Source: Actinoallomurus bryophytorum (GTDB taxonomy: Bacteria > Actinomycetota > Actinomycetes > Streptosporangiales > Streptosporangiaceae). Taken from it: DNA of 64,000 bases. Below the pieces are notes generated by a model. The model saw only the letters and a program-made list of their open reading frames with translations, did not search any database and had not been told where the DNA came from. The translations under genes were made by a program, and so were the position numbers. Shown here piece after piece: positions 1 through 8,642 of the stretch (position 1 is the first letter of the stretch; each line of letters opens with the position of its first letter). The DNA is taken from positions 62,001 to 126,000 of the forward strand of contig NZ_VFOZ01000003.1 of assembly GCF_006716425.1 (NCBI RefSeq), read 5' to 3'.

Positions 1-1
1 G

Positions 2-1642
2 TTCATCGAGATCGTCCCCGAGCTGGAGGCCCCGGCCCATGCCACGGCGGCGGTCAAAGCCCTGGGCGGCGTCGCGGTCATGGGGTGCCAGGGCCAGACC
101 CAGACCGACCGGTTCTGCACCGATCCGGATGACCCGGCCAGCGCGCGGGCCCTCGCGTTCTGGAAGGACGCGATCGCGCAGCTTGCCGCGATCTCTCCCG
201 GACCCATCATCCACATCGGCGGGGACGAGGCCATCGGGATGCCCCACGAGGACTACAAGTGGTGGATCGGCCAGATGGAGAAGATCGTCGACGACAACGG
301 CAAGCGGGTGATGGGCTGGAACCCGGCGCTGGAGGGGTACGCGCCGAACTCCACCTCCATCAACCAGTACTGGTCCGACTACACCGGCGGTGGACCCCCT
401 CTCATCAAGCCCGAATGGTTCAACCAGGGCCGGAGCGTCATCGAGACCCCGGAATGGAACGCCTATCTCGACTTCGCCTATGACGGATCTCCCGGCAGAA
501 CGCCGGCGACGGAACTCCAGAAGGCCTACACGTGGGACCCGGAATGGGTCTACGAGAAGTACCGGTCGGTCTGGGCTCAACCCGCGTACGGCGGGCCGAA
601 GGCGGAAGACATCCTCGGTATCGAGGCGCCCATCTGGGGTGAGCAGATGCGCGGGCTGGCCACGAACGAGTTCATGGTCTTCCCGAGGATGGCCGGAATC
701 CTGGAAAAGGCCTGGTCTCCCAAAACGCTCACCCAGGACTACGACGCGTATCGGCAGCGGCTCAGCGTGGCCGGACCGCGGTGGGCGTTCGCGAACGTGA
801 ACTTCGGCTCCATATCCCAGGTCGACTGGAGCCCGGCGGCGATGGGGACGATCTCCCGTTTCGGCGTGGACAAGACCCTGGGCGACGCGCTCCTGGCGCG
901 TCTGAGCGCCGGCTCGATTCCGCCCGGTGAGTTCGCGGCCGTGATCGATTGGGGCGATGGATCTCCGACGGAGCCGGCCGTCATCGCGGGACGCGACTAC
1001 GTGGCGAGCCAGCGGCAGGGGAGAGGCCTGATGTCGGTCAGCGGGAGCCATTCCTATCCGGCGGACGGGGTCTACCACGGCACCGTCACCTACCGGCATC
1101 AGGACCAGACCTGGGCCGTGCCTTTCCTCGCGACCGGCGTCCCGTCCTGCACGAAGACGATCACCGGCACGCACAACGGCCCATTGACCGTCTCCTCGGG
1201 TGTCACGTGTCTCGATGACGCGACGATCACCGGGCCGGTGACCGTACGCACAGGTGCCGGGCTTTACGCGTCGGGGTCCGAAGTGCGTGGCCCGCTGACG
1301 GCGTCCGGGGCCACCGACGTGCTGCTGTGCGGCACCACGGTGTCCGGGCCGGCCACCGTGACCGGCGGGACGCGGGTCTGGCTCGGCAACCGCGACGGTG
1401 ACTGCGCGGCGGCGACGATCAAAGGCCCGGTGAACGTCACCGGCGTGACGGGTCAGGTCACGATCGACGGCACGACCGTGGGCGGCCCGCTCGCCGTGCG
1501 GGACAACACGGCGACGACGATCGTCGCCGGCAACCACATCGGCGGACCGCTGTCGTGCGCCGGGAACTCCCCGGCGCCGGGCGACGCGGGCCGGCCCAAT
1601 ACCGCGTCAGGCCCGAAGTCGGGACAGTGCGCCGGACTGTAG
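2..1642 (+). CDS. GH20 beta-N-acetylhexosaminidase, 5'-truncated, with PKD-like and beta-helix tail
   Basis: The gene begins before the window; 546 residues are visible. The fragment opens in the GH20 barrel (a PELEAPAHA-like strand, cf. PEIDMPGHA of the family) and carries the catalytic Asp-Glu pair in HIGGDE (fragment residues 75-76), followed by the MGWNPALEG and INQYWSD strands. GH20 enzymes remove terminal N-acetylhexosamine from chitin-type or glycoprotein glycans. After the barrel comes a PKD-like stretch (DWGDGSPTEP ... GSHSYPADG, residues about 315-370), then about 165 residues of short GP-T/V repeats (ITGPVTV, RGPLTAS, VSGPATV, KGPVNV) that look like a small parallel beta-helix. Family and tail imply secretion; the signal peptide would lie outside the window. 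The tail's role (adhesion or substrate binding) is inferred. Confidence 0.85.
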   Translation, partial: FIEIVPELEAPAHATAAVKALGGVAVMGCQGQTQTDRFCTDPDDPASARALAFWKDAIAQLAAISPGPIIHIGGDEAIGMPHEDYKWWIGQMEKIVDDNGKRVMGWNPALEGYAPNSTSINQYWSDYTGGGPPLIKPEWFNQGRSVIETPEWNAYLDFAYDGSPGRTPATELQKAYTWDPEWVYEKYRSVWAQPAYGGPKAEDILGIEAPIWGEQMRGLATNEFMVFPRMAGILEKAWSPKTLTQDYDAYRQRLSVAGPRWAFANVNFGSISQVDWSPAAMGTISRFGVDKTLGDALLARLSAGSIPPGEFAAVIDWGDGSPTEPAVIAGRDYVASQRQGRGLMSVSGSHSYPADGVYHGTVTYRHQDQTWAVPFLATGVPSCTKTITGTHNGPLTVSSGVTCLDDATITGPVTVRTGAGLYASGSEVRGPLTASGATDVLLCGTTVSGPATVTGGTRVWLGNRDGDCAAATIKGPVNVTGVTGQVTIDGTTVGGPLAVRDNTATTIVAGNHIGGPLSCAGNSPAPGDAGRPNTASGPKSGQCAGL

Positions 1643-1757
1643 ACGGACGGAATGCCCGACCGGCCGGGCACAGCCGTTCGGGTACGGGGTGGCCGCAGGC
1701 CGGCGCACGGCCCGGCCGTGTCAGGATCGGAGGTGTCACCGCACCAGGGAGGCCGAC

Positions 1758-2639
1758 ATGACCGATGGCACGCGCGGGGAGTTGTTCAGCGAGGAGCGCT
1801 CGGCCGACGTCGTGAGCGCCAGCTTCGACGGCACGCCCGATCCCCGGCTGCGGGAGGTGATGGGGTCGCTCGTACGCCACCTGCACGCGTTCGTGAAGGA
1901 CGTCGAGCTGACCGAGGACGAATGGAACGCCGCGATCGGGTTCCTCACCGCGACCGGGCACAAGTGCGACGACGTGCGCCAGGAGTTCGTCCTGCTCTCC
2001 GACGTGCTCGGCGTGTCCATGCTGGTAGAGACGATCAACCACCGGGCGAAAGGCGTCGGCACCGAGTCGACGGTGCTCGGGCCGTTCCACGTCGTCGAGT
2101 CGCCGCCGCGGCCGCTCGGCGCCGACATCTCACTCGACGGCAGGGGAGAGGCGTGCCTGGTCACCGGGCGTGTCACCGGCCCCGGCGGCGAGCCGGTCGC
2201 CGGCGCGACCGTCGACGTGTGGCAGGCGGACGCGGACGGCTTCTACGACGTGCAGAAGCCGGGCGAGGTGCCGCGGGCGAACCTCCGCGGCCTGTTCACC
2301 ACGGACACCGAGGGGACCTTCTGGTTCCGCACCATCGTGCCGCGCCACTACCCGATCCCCGACGACGGCCCGGTCGGTGCCCTGCTCGAGGCCACCGGCC
2401 GTCATCCGTACCGGCCCGCGCACATCCACTTCATCGTGCGGGCCCCCGGATACGCGCCGGTGACCACCCACGTGTTCGCGGCCGACAGCGCGTACCTCGA
2501 CTCCGACGCGGTCTTCGGGGTGAAGCCGAGCCTCGTACGGGAGTTCGCCGTGGTCGAGGATCCGGCACGCGCCGCCGAGCTGGGCCTGCCGGACCGGTTC
2601 CGTACCGTCGACTTCGAGATCGTGCTCCTCTCGGCCTAG
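1758..2639 (+). CDS. Intradiol ring-cleavage dioxygenase, hydroxyquinol 1,2-dioxygenase type
   Basis: A 293-residue non-haem Fe(III) enzyme. The N-terminal helical dimerisation domain covers about residues 20-110, the beta-sandwich catalytic domain the rest. Iron ligands are visible as Tyr163 (GFYDVQ), Tyr198 (RHYPIP), His222 and His224 (AHIHF). Length and ligand spacing are close to hydroxyquinol 1,2-dioxygenases, which open benzene-1,2,4-triols or catechols to (maleyl)muconates. The ATG at 1758 follows a GGGAGG ribosome site; an upstream in-frame start has none. No maleylacetate reductase or muconate cycloisomerase lies nearby, so it is a stand-alone ring-opening gene here. Its stop shares a CTAG with the stop of the convergent acetyltransferase gene. 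Catechol as the true substrate cannot be excluded. Confidence 0.88.
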   Translation: MTDGTRGELFSEERSADVVSASFDGTPDPRLREVMGSLVRHLHAFVKDVELTEDEWNAAIGFLTATGHKCDDVRQEFVLLSDVLGVSMLVETINHRAKGVGTESTVLGPFHVVESPPRPLGADISLDGRGEACLVTGRVTGPGGEPVAGATVDVWQADADGFYDVQKPGEVPRANLRGLFTTDTEGTFWFRTIVPRHYPIPDDGPVGALLEATGRHPYRPAHIHFIVRAPGYAPVTTHVFAADSAYLDSDAVFGVKPSLVREFAVVEDPARAAELGLPDRFRTVDFEIVLLSA

Positions 2640-3241
2640 GCGGCGAGGCGCGCGGCCAGCGCGGCCTTGACGGCCGGCCACTCGCCGGCGATCACGGAGA
2701 ACATGGCCGAGTCCCGCAACAGACCCTCCTCGCCGGGCGCCCATGACGGCGACCAGCTGCGCAGCACGCCCTCGAAGCGCGCGCCGAGCCGCTCGATCGC
2801 CCGACACGACCGCCCGTTACGCGCGTCGGTCTTGAGGTCGACGCGGACCACGCCCAGCGTCTCGAACGCGTACGTGAACAGCAGGAACTTCGCCTCGGCG
2901 TTGATCCCGCGGCCCTGCGCCGACGCGGCGAGCCAGGTCCAGCCCACCTCGATGGCGCGCAGATCGTCACTGCCGGGCCAGGTCCGCGGGTCCCACAACG
3001 CCGTGCACCCCACGGCCCTCCCGTCTCGCACCCGGACCTGCGCGAACGGGGTCAGCCCGTCGCGAGCGAGCTGCGCCGACACGTACGCCTTCACGTCGGC
3101 GGCCCGGGGGACCAGGGTGAAGCCGTAGGAGGAACGGTCCTCCTCCGTGGCCAGCGCCAGGTCCGGCACGTGGCTCATCGAGAGCGGCTCCAGCCGTACG
3201 AGCGATCCGTGCAGGACGGGAACATCGAGGCGCGTGCCCAT
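2636..3241 (-). CDS. GNAT N-acetyltransferase, RimJ/RimL type
   Basis: A 201-residue GNAT protein. It has the RimJ/RimL-style start ([20 protein letters not shown]), the acetyl-CoA loop region [16 protein letters not shown] near residues 106-121 and the C-terminal [17 protein letters not shown] motif. Proteins of this subgroup acetylate N-terminal amino groups of ribosomal proteins or small amines; the substrate is not predictable. The ATG has a GGAG ribosome site five bases upstream. The gene converges on the dioxygenase with a few bases of overlap at the stops, so no terminator separates them. Confidence 0.85.
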   Translation of the reverse strand: MGTRLDVPVLHGSLVRLEPLSMSHVPDLALATEEDRSSYGFTLVPRAADVKAYVSAQLARDGLTPFAQVRVRDGRAVGCTALWDPRTWPGSDDLRAIEVGWTWLAASAQGRGINAEAKFLLFTYAFETLGVVRVDLKTDARNGRSCRAIERLGARFEGVLRSWSPSWAPGEEGLLRDSAMFSVIAGEWPAVKAALAARLAA

Positions 3242-3360
3242 GGGTACTCCTCATCGTTCCTGGCGTTGGCACCTTGCCGCGGGGCAGGTTGCCGGACCGT
3301 CATCGGGCCAGGTCCCTCGGATCCTCTGGATGATTCGCCGTGGACTTTATCGCATGCCGG

Positions 3361-4329
3361 TCAGGCCTGCCCGGAGGTCAGGCGCGTCAGCAGCAACGCG
3401 TGGTCGGAGGCGGGAGCGTCGCGACGTGCCGGTGCGTCGTCGGTGACCGACGGAAGCGGCCGGGTGTGCACCATGTGCACCTCCTGGGTCTGGGCCAGGA
3501 GCGTCTGGCTGGCCAGGATGTGGTCGATCAGCTCGCCACGGCCGCGGTAGATCCGGGAGTACCGCTCGTCCTCCGGGATCCGCGGGGCCAGGTTCCACAG
3601 CCGCGACGCGTCTCCGCCGTCGGGCCGGTCGGCGCCGAGGGTGCCGAGCTCGCTACCGGGCGGGCCGAGCAGGATCTGGGTCGTGGCGGCCTGGGGCTCG
3701 TCGTTGAGGTCGCCGAGCACCATCACCGGCCGGGTACGCCCCTGCGCGTCGAGGAGCCGGTCCGCGAGCGCGCGTACGGTTACGGCCTCGGCGGTCCGGC
3801 GGTTGAGCGCGTAAGCGGCGTACCGGGCGCGTTCGCCTTCGTCCCTGGGCGCGAAGCGGCTGCTCTTCCCATCGGAGGGGAAGCTCAGCAGCTTCGACTT
3901 GAGATGGCAGGCGATGAGGATCAGCTCTTGCCCGGGCGCCTCGACGCGTACGGCCAGGGCACCCCGGCCCATGCGGGAGATGTGGGTCCCCGAGTCGTCG
4001 GTCTGCGTCGCCCCCAGTTGCCCGGGGAAGTCGGCCGCGTCGGCGAGCACCTCTATGGGCAGCCGGCTGAGGAAGCCGACGCGGATGGGATGCGCCGCCT
4101 CGAAGTGTTCGGAGGTGACGTGCCGCCACTCGCCGCCCAGCAGCGCGGCCAGGTCACCGAGGGCGTCCGGGTCGCCCACCTCCTGCACGGCGAGGACGTC
4201 CAGGCCTGCCTCGTCGATGGTGGTGGCGAGCCCGTGCAGCTTCTTGCGGTACACGGCCTCGCTGCCGGGACCGAAGTCGGCACCGGGCTTGAACAGGTTC
4301 TCCAGGTTCCAGGTCCCCACGACGGTCAT
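3361..4329 (-). CDS. Endonuclease/exonuclease/phosphatase (EEP) family protein
   Basis: A 322-residue EEP-fold metal-dependent phosphoesterase. Fold motifs occur in order: TWNLENLF at the start, the metal Glu in AVQEVGD (about residue 61), GDLNDEP in the middle and the C-terminal SDHALLL. The family includes DNases, inositol-phosphate phosphatases and sphingomyelinases; no signal peptide is seen, so a cytoplasmic role is likely and the substrate is unknown. The start was placed at ATG 4329, which has AGGGG upstream and begins directly at the fold; the longer in-frame form would add 30 unlikely residues. Monocistronic by spacing. Confidence 0.8.
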   Translation of the reverse strand: MTVVGTWNLENLFKPGADFGPGSEAVYRKKLHGLATTIDEAGLDVLAVQEVGDPDALGDLAALLGGEWRHVTSEHFEAAHPIRVGFLSRLPIEVLADAADFPGQLGATQTDDSGTHISRMGRGALAVRVEAPGQELILIACHLKSKLLSFPSDGKSSRFAPRDEGERARYAAYALNRRTAEAVTVRALADRLLDAQGRTRPVMVLGDLNDEPQAATTQILLGPPGSELGTLGADRPDGGDASRLWNLAPRIPEDERYSRIYRGRGELIDHILASQTLLAQTQEVHMVHTRPLPSVTDDAPARRDAPASDHALLLTRLTSGQA

Positions 4330-4479
4330 GTCCCGCCCCCTTGCCGGCCGGGCGCCGCCCCCCGCCGGCGCGCAGGGTCGGCCCAGGCCGTACCCCTGCG
4401 CTTCACGGTCGCAGATCAAATGGGGTTATAGGCGGATATGGCCGGGTCAGGCCTTCGGCCGGGCCGGCCGACCTCGCGG
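4330..4479. other. Intergenic region between EEP gene and repeat-protein gene
   Basis: No gene is seen. The segment holds GGCGGATATGGCC (4431-4443), which resembles the right arm of the dyads at 18517 and 21230, followed by a GC-rich stretch with several overlapping GGCC inverted repeats that could act as the terminator of the repeat-protein gene. None has a T-run. Confidence 0.3.
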
Positions 4480-6183
4480 TCAGTTGCGGCTGAGGCCGCG
4501 GGTGATGCTCGCCACCACCGCGATGGCCAGCAGCCAGCCGAAGATTCGCAGGGTCGTCGCGATCGCCAGTATGCCGCCCTGCGGATCCCACGCCTGTTCC
4601 TGGCCGAGGCCAGGGGCCGGCAGCATCAGGTCCAGCGCGTACAGGCCCGCGTGGAACACCGGATGATCCTGCGGTCTCGCGGGGGCGGGCTGGTGGAGAT
4701 GGAAGAACGCCCAGCCCACGATCAGCACGCCCACCAGCCATCCGACCGCGCGGCCGGGTGCGTAGCCGTAGCCCGCCAGTACGTCCTGGAACCAGCCCCA
4801 GGACCGTGCCCACCACGGCCGTTCGTTCGTCCGGGATCTCATCCGGGCCAGCAGGACACGCCGCGCCTGCTCGTCGTGGCCGAGCCGCCGGTAGTAGGCC
4901 GCGAGCTGCTCGTACGGCTGCGCGCGGTAGGCGTCCATCCGGCGCAGCCATTCCAGCCGCCGGCCGGCCGGAAGGTACGGGTCAAGGCCCTCGTAGGTGA
5001 AACCGTCCAGCACCAGCCGCCGCGGCCACGAGCCGGGGTCGTCGCACAGGACCCCGATGTTCGCCCGGTACATGCTGATGCCGCCCTCGGCCTGGAAGCC
5101 GTCCTGGCAGTACATCCCCTCCGTCACGGCCATCTGGTCGGCGGTCAGGGCGTTGCCGCCGGGGTTCGCCAGGTCCGCGCCGTCGAATCTGAGCCGGCCG
5201 CCGATGCGCACCCCCAGCAGGCGTATCTCGCCCTCGGCCCGGAAGCCGCCAGAGCAGAACATGGTCCCGGCGACGGTCATCCGGTCGGCGTTGAAGGCGT
5301 AGCCGCCGGGGTTGGCCAGGTCCGCGCCGTCCAGGTTGACCTGGCCGCCGACGTGAGCCCCCAGCAGGCGGACCTCACCCCGGGCCTGGAAGCCGTCACG
5401 GCAGAACAGGCTCCCGGCGAGCTTCAGCCCGTCGGCGTTCAGCGGGGAGCCGCCGGGATCGCTCAGGTGCGCGCCGTTCAGGTCGAGTACGCCGCCGATG
5501 CTCGCTCCCACCAGGCAGACCTCGCCCTGCGCCTCGAATCCGTCGCGGCAGATCATGTGCCCGGCGAGGGTCATGCCCTCGGCGCTCAGCGCCTTGCCAC
5601 CGGGGTTGGCCAGATGGGCGCCGCCCAGCTCGAACTGGCCGCCGATGCTCGCGCCCACGAGACGGATCTCGCCCTGGCCACGGAACCCGTCGCGGCAGAA
5701 CAGGTTGCGGCTGAGGGTCAGCCCGTCCGCGTCCAGGGCGTAGCCGGATCTGTCGGCCAGGTGCGCGCCGACCAGTCCGACGCTTCCCTCGATGTGCGCG
5801 CCGTTCAAGCTGAGACCGCGTACGTGGGAGCGGGTCAGGTCCAGACTGCGGGTCCTCGCCTCGGACAGGTCGAGCCCGTCGTCGAGCCGGCACCCTCGTA
5901 GCCGTACGGACTGCCTGATCTCCGCGTCCCGCAGGGCGAGCCTCCCGACGATCTGCGCGCCGGACAGCCGAAGCGCCGCGACCCGGCCGGCCACGGGCGA
6001 GAACGCGCCGCTGAGCAGCTCGGTGATCACCTCGGCGCGAACCTGCCGTGACGGACCCCAGTCGTCACCCGCGGACACCTCGTCGGGGTCGGAGTCCTCG
6101 CCGCCGAGTCGCACCGGCTCACCGCGCGGAAATGCCCGCCATACCTGGAGTTCCGCCGCCGAAAGCTCAGATCTCGCCACCAT
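4480..6183 (-). CDS. Membrane protein with tandem 49-residue pentapeptide-like repeats
   Basis: A protein of about 567 residues. After an N-terminal alpha region (LSAAELQVWRAFPRGE) it forms a right-handed beta-helix-like body. Its core is four consecutive units of exactly 49 residues plus a partial fifth, each reading roughly CRDGF-x-GE-x-RLxGAxIGG-x-LxGAxLxNPGGxALxADG. A helical segment follows, with EQLAAYYRRLGHDEQARRVL, then two C-terminal membrane helices (AVGWLVGVLIVGWAFFHL; LLAIAVVASITRGL) around a YALDLMLPAPGLG loop. Close relatives are often labelled membrane-associated oxidoreductase, but no redox motif is visible. ATG 6183 is preferred over a TTG at 6201; neither has a convincing ribosome site. 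Function unknown; the body suggests a surface for protein interaction, anchored at the membrane. Confidence 0.75.
   Translation of the reverse strand: MVARSELSAAELQVWRAFPRGEPVRLGGEDSDPDEVSAGDDWGPSRQVRAEVITELLSGAFSPVAGRVAALRLSGAQIVGRLALRDAEIRQSVRLRGCRLDDGLDLSEARTRSLDLTRSHVRGLSLNGAHIEGSVGLVGAHLADRSGYALDADGLTLSRNLFCRDGFRGQGEIRLVGASIGGQFELGGAHLANPGGKALSAEGMTLAGHMICRDGFEAQGEVCLVGASIGGVLDLNGAHLSDPGGSPLNADGLKLAGSLFCRDGFQARGEVRLLGAHVGGQVNLDGADLANPGGYAFNADRMTVAGTMFCSGGFRAEGEIRLLGVRIGGRLRFDGADLANPGGNALTADQMAVTEGMYCQDGFQAEGGISMYRANIGVLCDDPGSWPRRLVLDGFTYEGLDPYLPAGRRLEWLRRMDAYRAQPYEQLAAYYRRLGHDEQARRVLLARMRSRTNERPWWARSWGWFQDVLAGYGYAPGRAVGWLVGVLIVGWAFFHLHQPAPARPQDHPVFHAGLYALDLMLPAPGLGQEQAWDPQGGILAIATTLRIFGWLLAIAVVASITRGLSRN
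5110..5697 (-). repeat. Four tandem 147-bp coding repeats
   Basis: Exact 147-bp period, encoding four 49-residue units that each begin with Cys (CRDGF, CRDGF, CRDGF, CSGGF); a fifth, degenerate unit starts with CQDGF just downstream. Unit boundaries stay perfectly in phase with no indels, which suggests expansion by duplication followed by selection on fold. These sequences are candidates for recombination-driven copy-number change between strains. Confidence 0.8.
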
Positions 6184-6249
6184 GGGCACACACTGGCACA
6201 ACGCGACTCGACAGGGGGTCGTGCCGCGTCCGGTCGGCGGCAGGCGTGG

Positions 6250-7635
6250 TCAGCCGGCGAGAACGGCGCAGAGGCGGGCGAGGGCGCCGGTGTAGGAGTG
6301 ATCCGGAGGAGTCGCGTAGCCGACGACGAGCGCGGGCCGGTGTCCCTCCTCCGCGGCGCGGTACGTCCGTAGCCCCTCCAGGGCGAGACCGTGCCGGCCG
6401 GCACGGGCAACGACCTCGTCCTCGTCCGTACCGGGCGGGAGTTCGAGCAGGGCGTGCATCCCGGCGGCCACGCCGGTGACCCGTACGCGTGGCGCCTCGC
6501 GGCGCAGCGCGGTGACCAGCCGGTCCCGTCGGCGCCGGTACGCGAGGCGGCAGCGCCGCACGTGCCGGTCGTAGTCGCCGCAGGTGACGAACTCGGCCAG
6601 CGTGAGCTGCTCGAACGTGCTCGTGTGCCCGTCGGCGATCCGTTTGGCCTCGGCGACCTCGTCGACGAGGGCGGCGGGCAGTACGAGCCAGGCGAGCCGC
6701 AGGCCGGGCGCGAGGGTCTTGCTCGCGGTGCCCGCGTACACGACGTGCTCGGGGGCCAGGGCCTGCAGCGCGCCGACGGGCTGGCGGTCGTAGCGGAACT
6801 CCCCGTCGTAGTCGTCCTCGATGATCAGGCCGCCGGTGTCGTGGGCCCACTGGACGGCGCGGGTACGGCGGTGCGCCGCCAGCGGCATGCCGAGGGGGAA
6901 CTGATGGGCCGGGGTCAGCAGCATGGCGTCGGCCGCGGGGGCATCGACGACCGCGCCGTGATCGTCGACCGGCATCCGCCGGGGCCGCAGCCCGCCCGCG
7001 GCGATCACGTCGTGGTGCTGCCGGTGGCCGAGCGCCTCGATCCCGAGGGTGGTGGCACCGCGGGCGCGCAGCACCTGAACCAGCAGGGTCAGGGCCTGCG
7101 TGAAGCCCGCGCACACCACGACGCGTTCGGGGGCGGCGCGCACGCCACGGGCACGGGCGAGGTAGCCGGCCAGGGCCGTCCGCAACTCGGGCAGCCCGCG
7201 CGCATGGCCGTAGCCCAGGGTCTCGGCGGGTGCGGCGTTCAGCGCCCGTCGTGCCGCGGCCAGCCACGCGGTGCGGGGGAACAGCGACAAGGCGGGTGAC
7301 CCCGGCCGCAGGTCGTACCGGACCGGGGTCCTTCCGGGCCGGGCCGGTGGCGGCGCGGCCTCCTCGTCGGCGGGCCGTGCCGCGACCTGGGTGCCCGAAC
7401 CGGAACGGGCCGTCAGCCAGCCCTCGGCGACGAGCTGGCCGTAGGCGTCCGCGACGGTGTTGCGCGCGACTCCCAGGTCGGCGGCCAGCGCCCGCGAGGA
7501 GGGCAGGCGCACCCCCTCGGCGAGCCGTCCGGTGCGAACGGCCTGCCGCAACGCGGACTCCAGCGCGGCGCGCACCCGCGTGCCCGTCAGGTCCAGGTGA
7601 AGGTCCACGCCGGAAACGGCCCATGTTCTCGCCAT
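6250..7635 (-). CDS. MocR/PdxR-type regulator (GntR winged helix fused to aminotransferase)
   Basis: A 461-residue MocR regulator. Residues about 18-90 form the GntR winged helix (LPSSRALAADLGVARNTVADAY); residues about 108-460 are a fold-type I aminotransferase domain. The PLP Schiff-base lysine is K306 in TASKTLAPGLR and the cofactor-ring Asp lies in EDDYDGEF. Such proteins sense PLP or an amino compound and usually control the divergent neighbour. Here that neighbour, 47 bp away, is an AhpD-like gene, so it is the likely target. The intergenic region contains the palindrome ATGGACCAT (7640-7648) close to the regulator's start. Confidence 0.9.
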   Translation of the reverse strand: MARTWAVSGVDLHLDLTGTRVRAALESALRQAVRTGRLAEGVRLPSSRALAADLGVARNTVADAYGQLVAEGWLTARSGSGTQVAARPADEEAAPPPARPGRTPVRYDLRPGSPALSLFPRTAWLAAARRALNAAPAETLGYGHARGLPELRTALAGYLARARGVRAAPERVVVCAGFTQALTLLVQVLRARGATTLGIEALGHRQHHDVIAAGGLRPRRMPVDDHGAVVDAPAADAMLLTPAHQFPLGMPLAAHRRTRAVQWAHDTGGLIIEDDYDGEFRYDRQPVGALQALAPEHVVYAGTASKTLAPGLRLAWLVLPAALVDEVAEAKRIADGHTSTFEQLTLAEFVTCGDYDRHVRRCRLAYRRRRDRLVTALRREAPRVRVTGVAAGMHALLELPPGTDEDEVVARAGRHGLALEGLRTYRAAEEGHRPALVVGYATPPDHSYTGALARLCAVLAG

Positions 7636-7639
7636 GGAA

Positions 7640-7648
7640 ATGGACCAT
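7640..7648. promoter_or_regulatory. Possible MocR operator element
   Basis: ATGG-A-CCAT is a 9-bp palindrome four bases upstream of the MocR start, inside the 47-bp divergent promoter region. MocR proteins commonly bind TGGNCC/ATA-type elements, so this is a reasonable but short candidate. Confidence 0.3.
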
Positions 7649-7682
7649 ACTCTTGGGCTGATCCGGGCCTAGGTTCGATCAC

Positions 7683-8165
7683 ATGACAACGACGACACCG
7701 ATTCCCGTCCGGCTGGACTTCGACGCCCACGCCGCCCGGTTCTCCCGTGCCATGGGCGGGCTCGACCAGGCCGCCACCTCCGAACTCGACCGCGTGGACT
7801 TCGACCCCCGGCTGCGCGAGCTGGTACGGATCAGGGCCTCCCAGATCAACGGCTGCGCCTACTGCATCGACATGCACACCAAGGACGCACGGGCCATCGG
7901 CGAGACCGAACAGCGGCTCTACGCGCTTCCGGCGTGGCGCGAGACGCCGTACTTCACCGACCGCGAGCGCGCGGCGCTGGCGTTCGCCGAGTCGGTGACG
8001 CTGCTCGCCGGCGGCCACGTCCCCCAGGCCGACTACGACGCGGTGGCCGGGCAGTTCAAGCCGGACGAGATCGCGGCGCTGGTCGGCCTGATCGTCGCGA
8101 TCAACGCCTGGAACACCATCGGCGTCGCCACCCGCACCTGGGAGCCGGGGACGTACCAGCCCTGA
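7683..8165 (+). CDS. AhpD/carboxymuconolactone decarboxylase family protein
   Basis: A 160-residue helical protein of the AhpD-like alkylhydroperoxidase group. The active-site signature CAYCIDMHTKDA gives the redox Cys pair C58 and C61 with H65. Family members reduce peroxides through the CXXC pair, or act as decarboxylases when the Cys are lacking; the intact CXXC argues for the redox type. Transcribed divergently from the MocR regulator, a recurring pairing in actinomycetes, so expression is probably under MocR control. The next segment downstream is a gene relic. Confidence 0.88.
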   Translation: MTTTTPIPVRLDFDAHAARFSRAMGGLDQAATSELDRVDFDPRLRELVRIRASQINGCAYCIDMHTKDARAIGETEQRLYALPAWRETPYFTDRERAALAFAESVTLLAGGHVPQADYDAVAGQFKPDEIAALVGLIVAINAWNTIGVATRTWEPGTYQP

Positions 8166-8184
8166 TCGCCCTAGGGTGGCCTCG

Positions 8185-8320
8185 ATGACACGTACGGCCG
8201 TCTGCCGGCTCGCCCTCGCCGTCGGCGAGGTGGACGCCAACCGTGCCGCCGCCCGCGCCGCGATCGTGCGGGCCGCGCAACGACATCCACGCCGATCGGC
8301 GTACCGATCTCTACCGCTGA
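8185..8320 (+). pseudogene. Nitrilase-superfamily (C-N hydrolase) relic with internal deletion
   Basis: In frame 1 from ATG 8185 the start reads MTRTAVCRLALAVGEVDANR..., the first beta-strand and helix of a carbon-nitrogen hydrolase, lasting about 30 residues. In frame 2, from about 8270 to the TGA at 8318, the sequence reads GPRNDIHADRRTDLYR-stop, matching the typical extreme C-terminus of the same family (GPRNDVxADRRPxLY). The catalytic core of roughly 200 residues with Glu-Lys-Cys is absent and the two ends are out of frame, so a large internal deletion created this relic. The frame-1 reading runs on to a TAG at 8355 without family character. Confidence 0.62.
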
Positions 8321-8355
8321 GGCACCGGGCGGAGGACGCACCGAAGGGCGCATAG

Positions 8356-8642
8356 ATTTCGGCTGCGTTGCCCCGGATTAATGGTGTGCCGGACAACAAA
8401 TACCCTGGCCAGGGCATATGTCGGGGACAGCGGGCGGTTCGGCGCGGTCGCCGTTATCAAAACGTTACGCCTTGACTCCCTTGACTGAAGTCAGAATGAC
8501 CGCCACCTTCTTCGTGAGAGCGCTCTCAGAACAACCCGCCCGACGATCACCCGCACGCCCCGCCCGCCAGCGAGGCTCCGGCGGTTCCGCGGCCGCCGGA
8601 GTCGCGTGCCTCATCTCCCTACCCCCAGAAAGGGAGCCGTCA
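8356..8642 (+). promoter_or_regulatory. Promoter and leader region of the glucanase operon
   Basis: A 287-bp non-coding region before the GH64 gene. Two TTGACT hexamers (8472-8477, 8481-8486) could serve as -35 elements, though no strong -10 follows at 17 bp. A LacI-type palindrome lies at 8515-8528. The segment just before the ATG is GC-rich with AAAGGGAG as ribosome site. The part up to about 8400 shows nothing recognisable. Confidence 0.5.
8515..8528. promoter_or_regulatory. LacI/CebR-like operator
   Basis: TGAGAGCGCTCTCA is a perfect 14-bp palindrome with the central GAGCGCTC of LacI-family sugar-responsive operators; the CebR operator of streptomycetes is TGGGAGCGCTCCCA. Located 115 bp upstream of the glucanase start, it predicts repression relieved by a glucan-derived oligosaccharide. 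The regulator gene is not in the window. Confidence 0.7.

Noticed and set aside
4431-4443. Third copy of the TATCC/GGATA dyad
   Set aside because: Only the right arm matches; without the left arm it is not a dyad, so it was not listed as a separate site.
4438-5901. A 487-codon plus-strand frame opposite the 49-residue-repeat gene
   Set aside because: Its apparent repeats merely mirror the 147-bp repeats on the coding strand.
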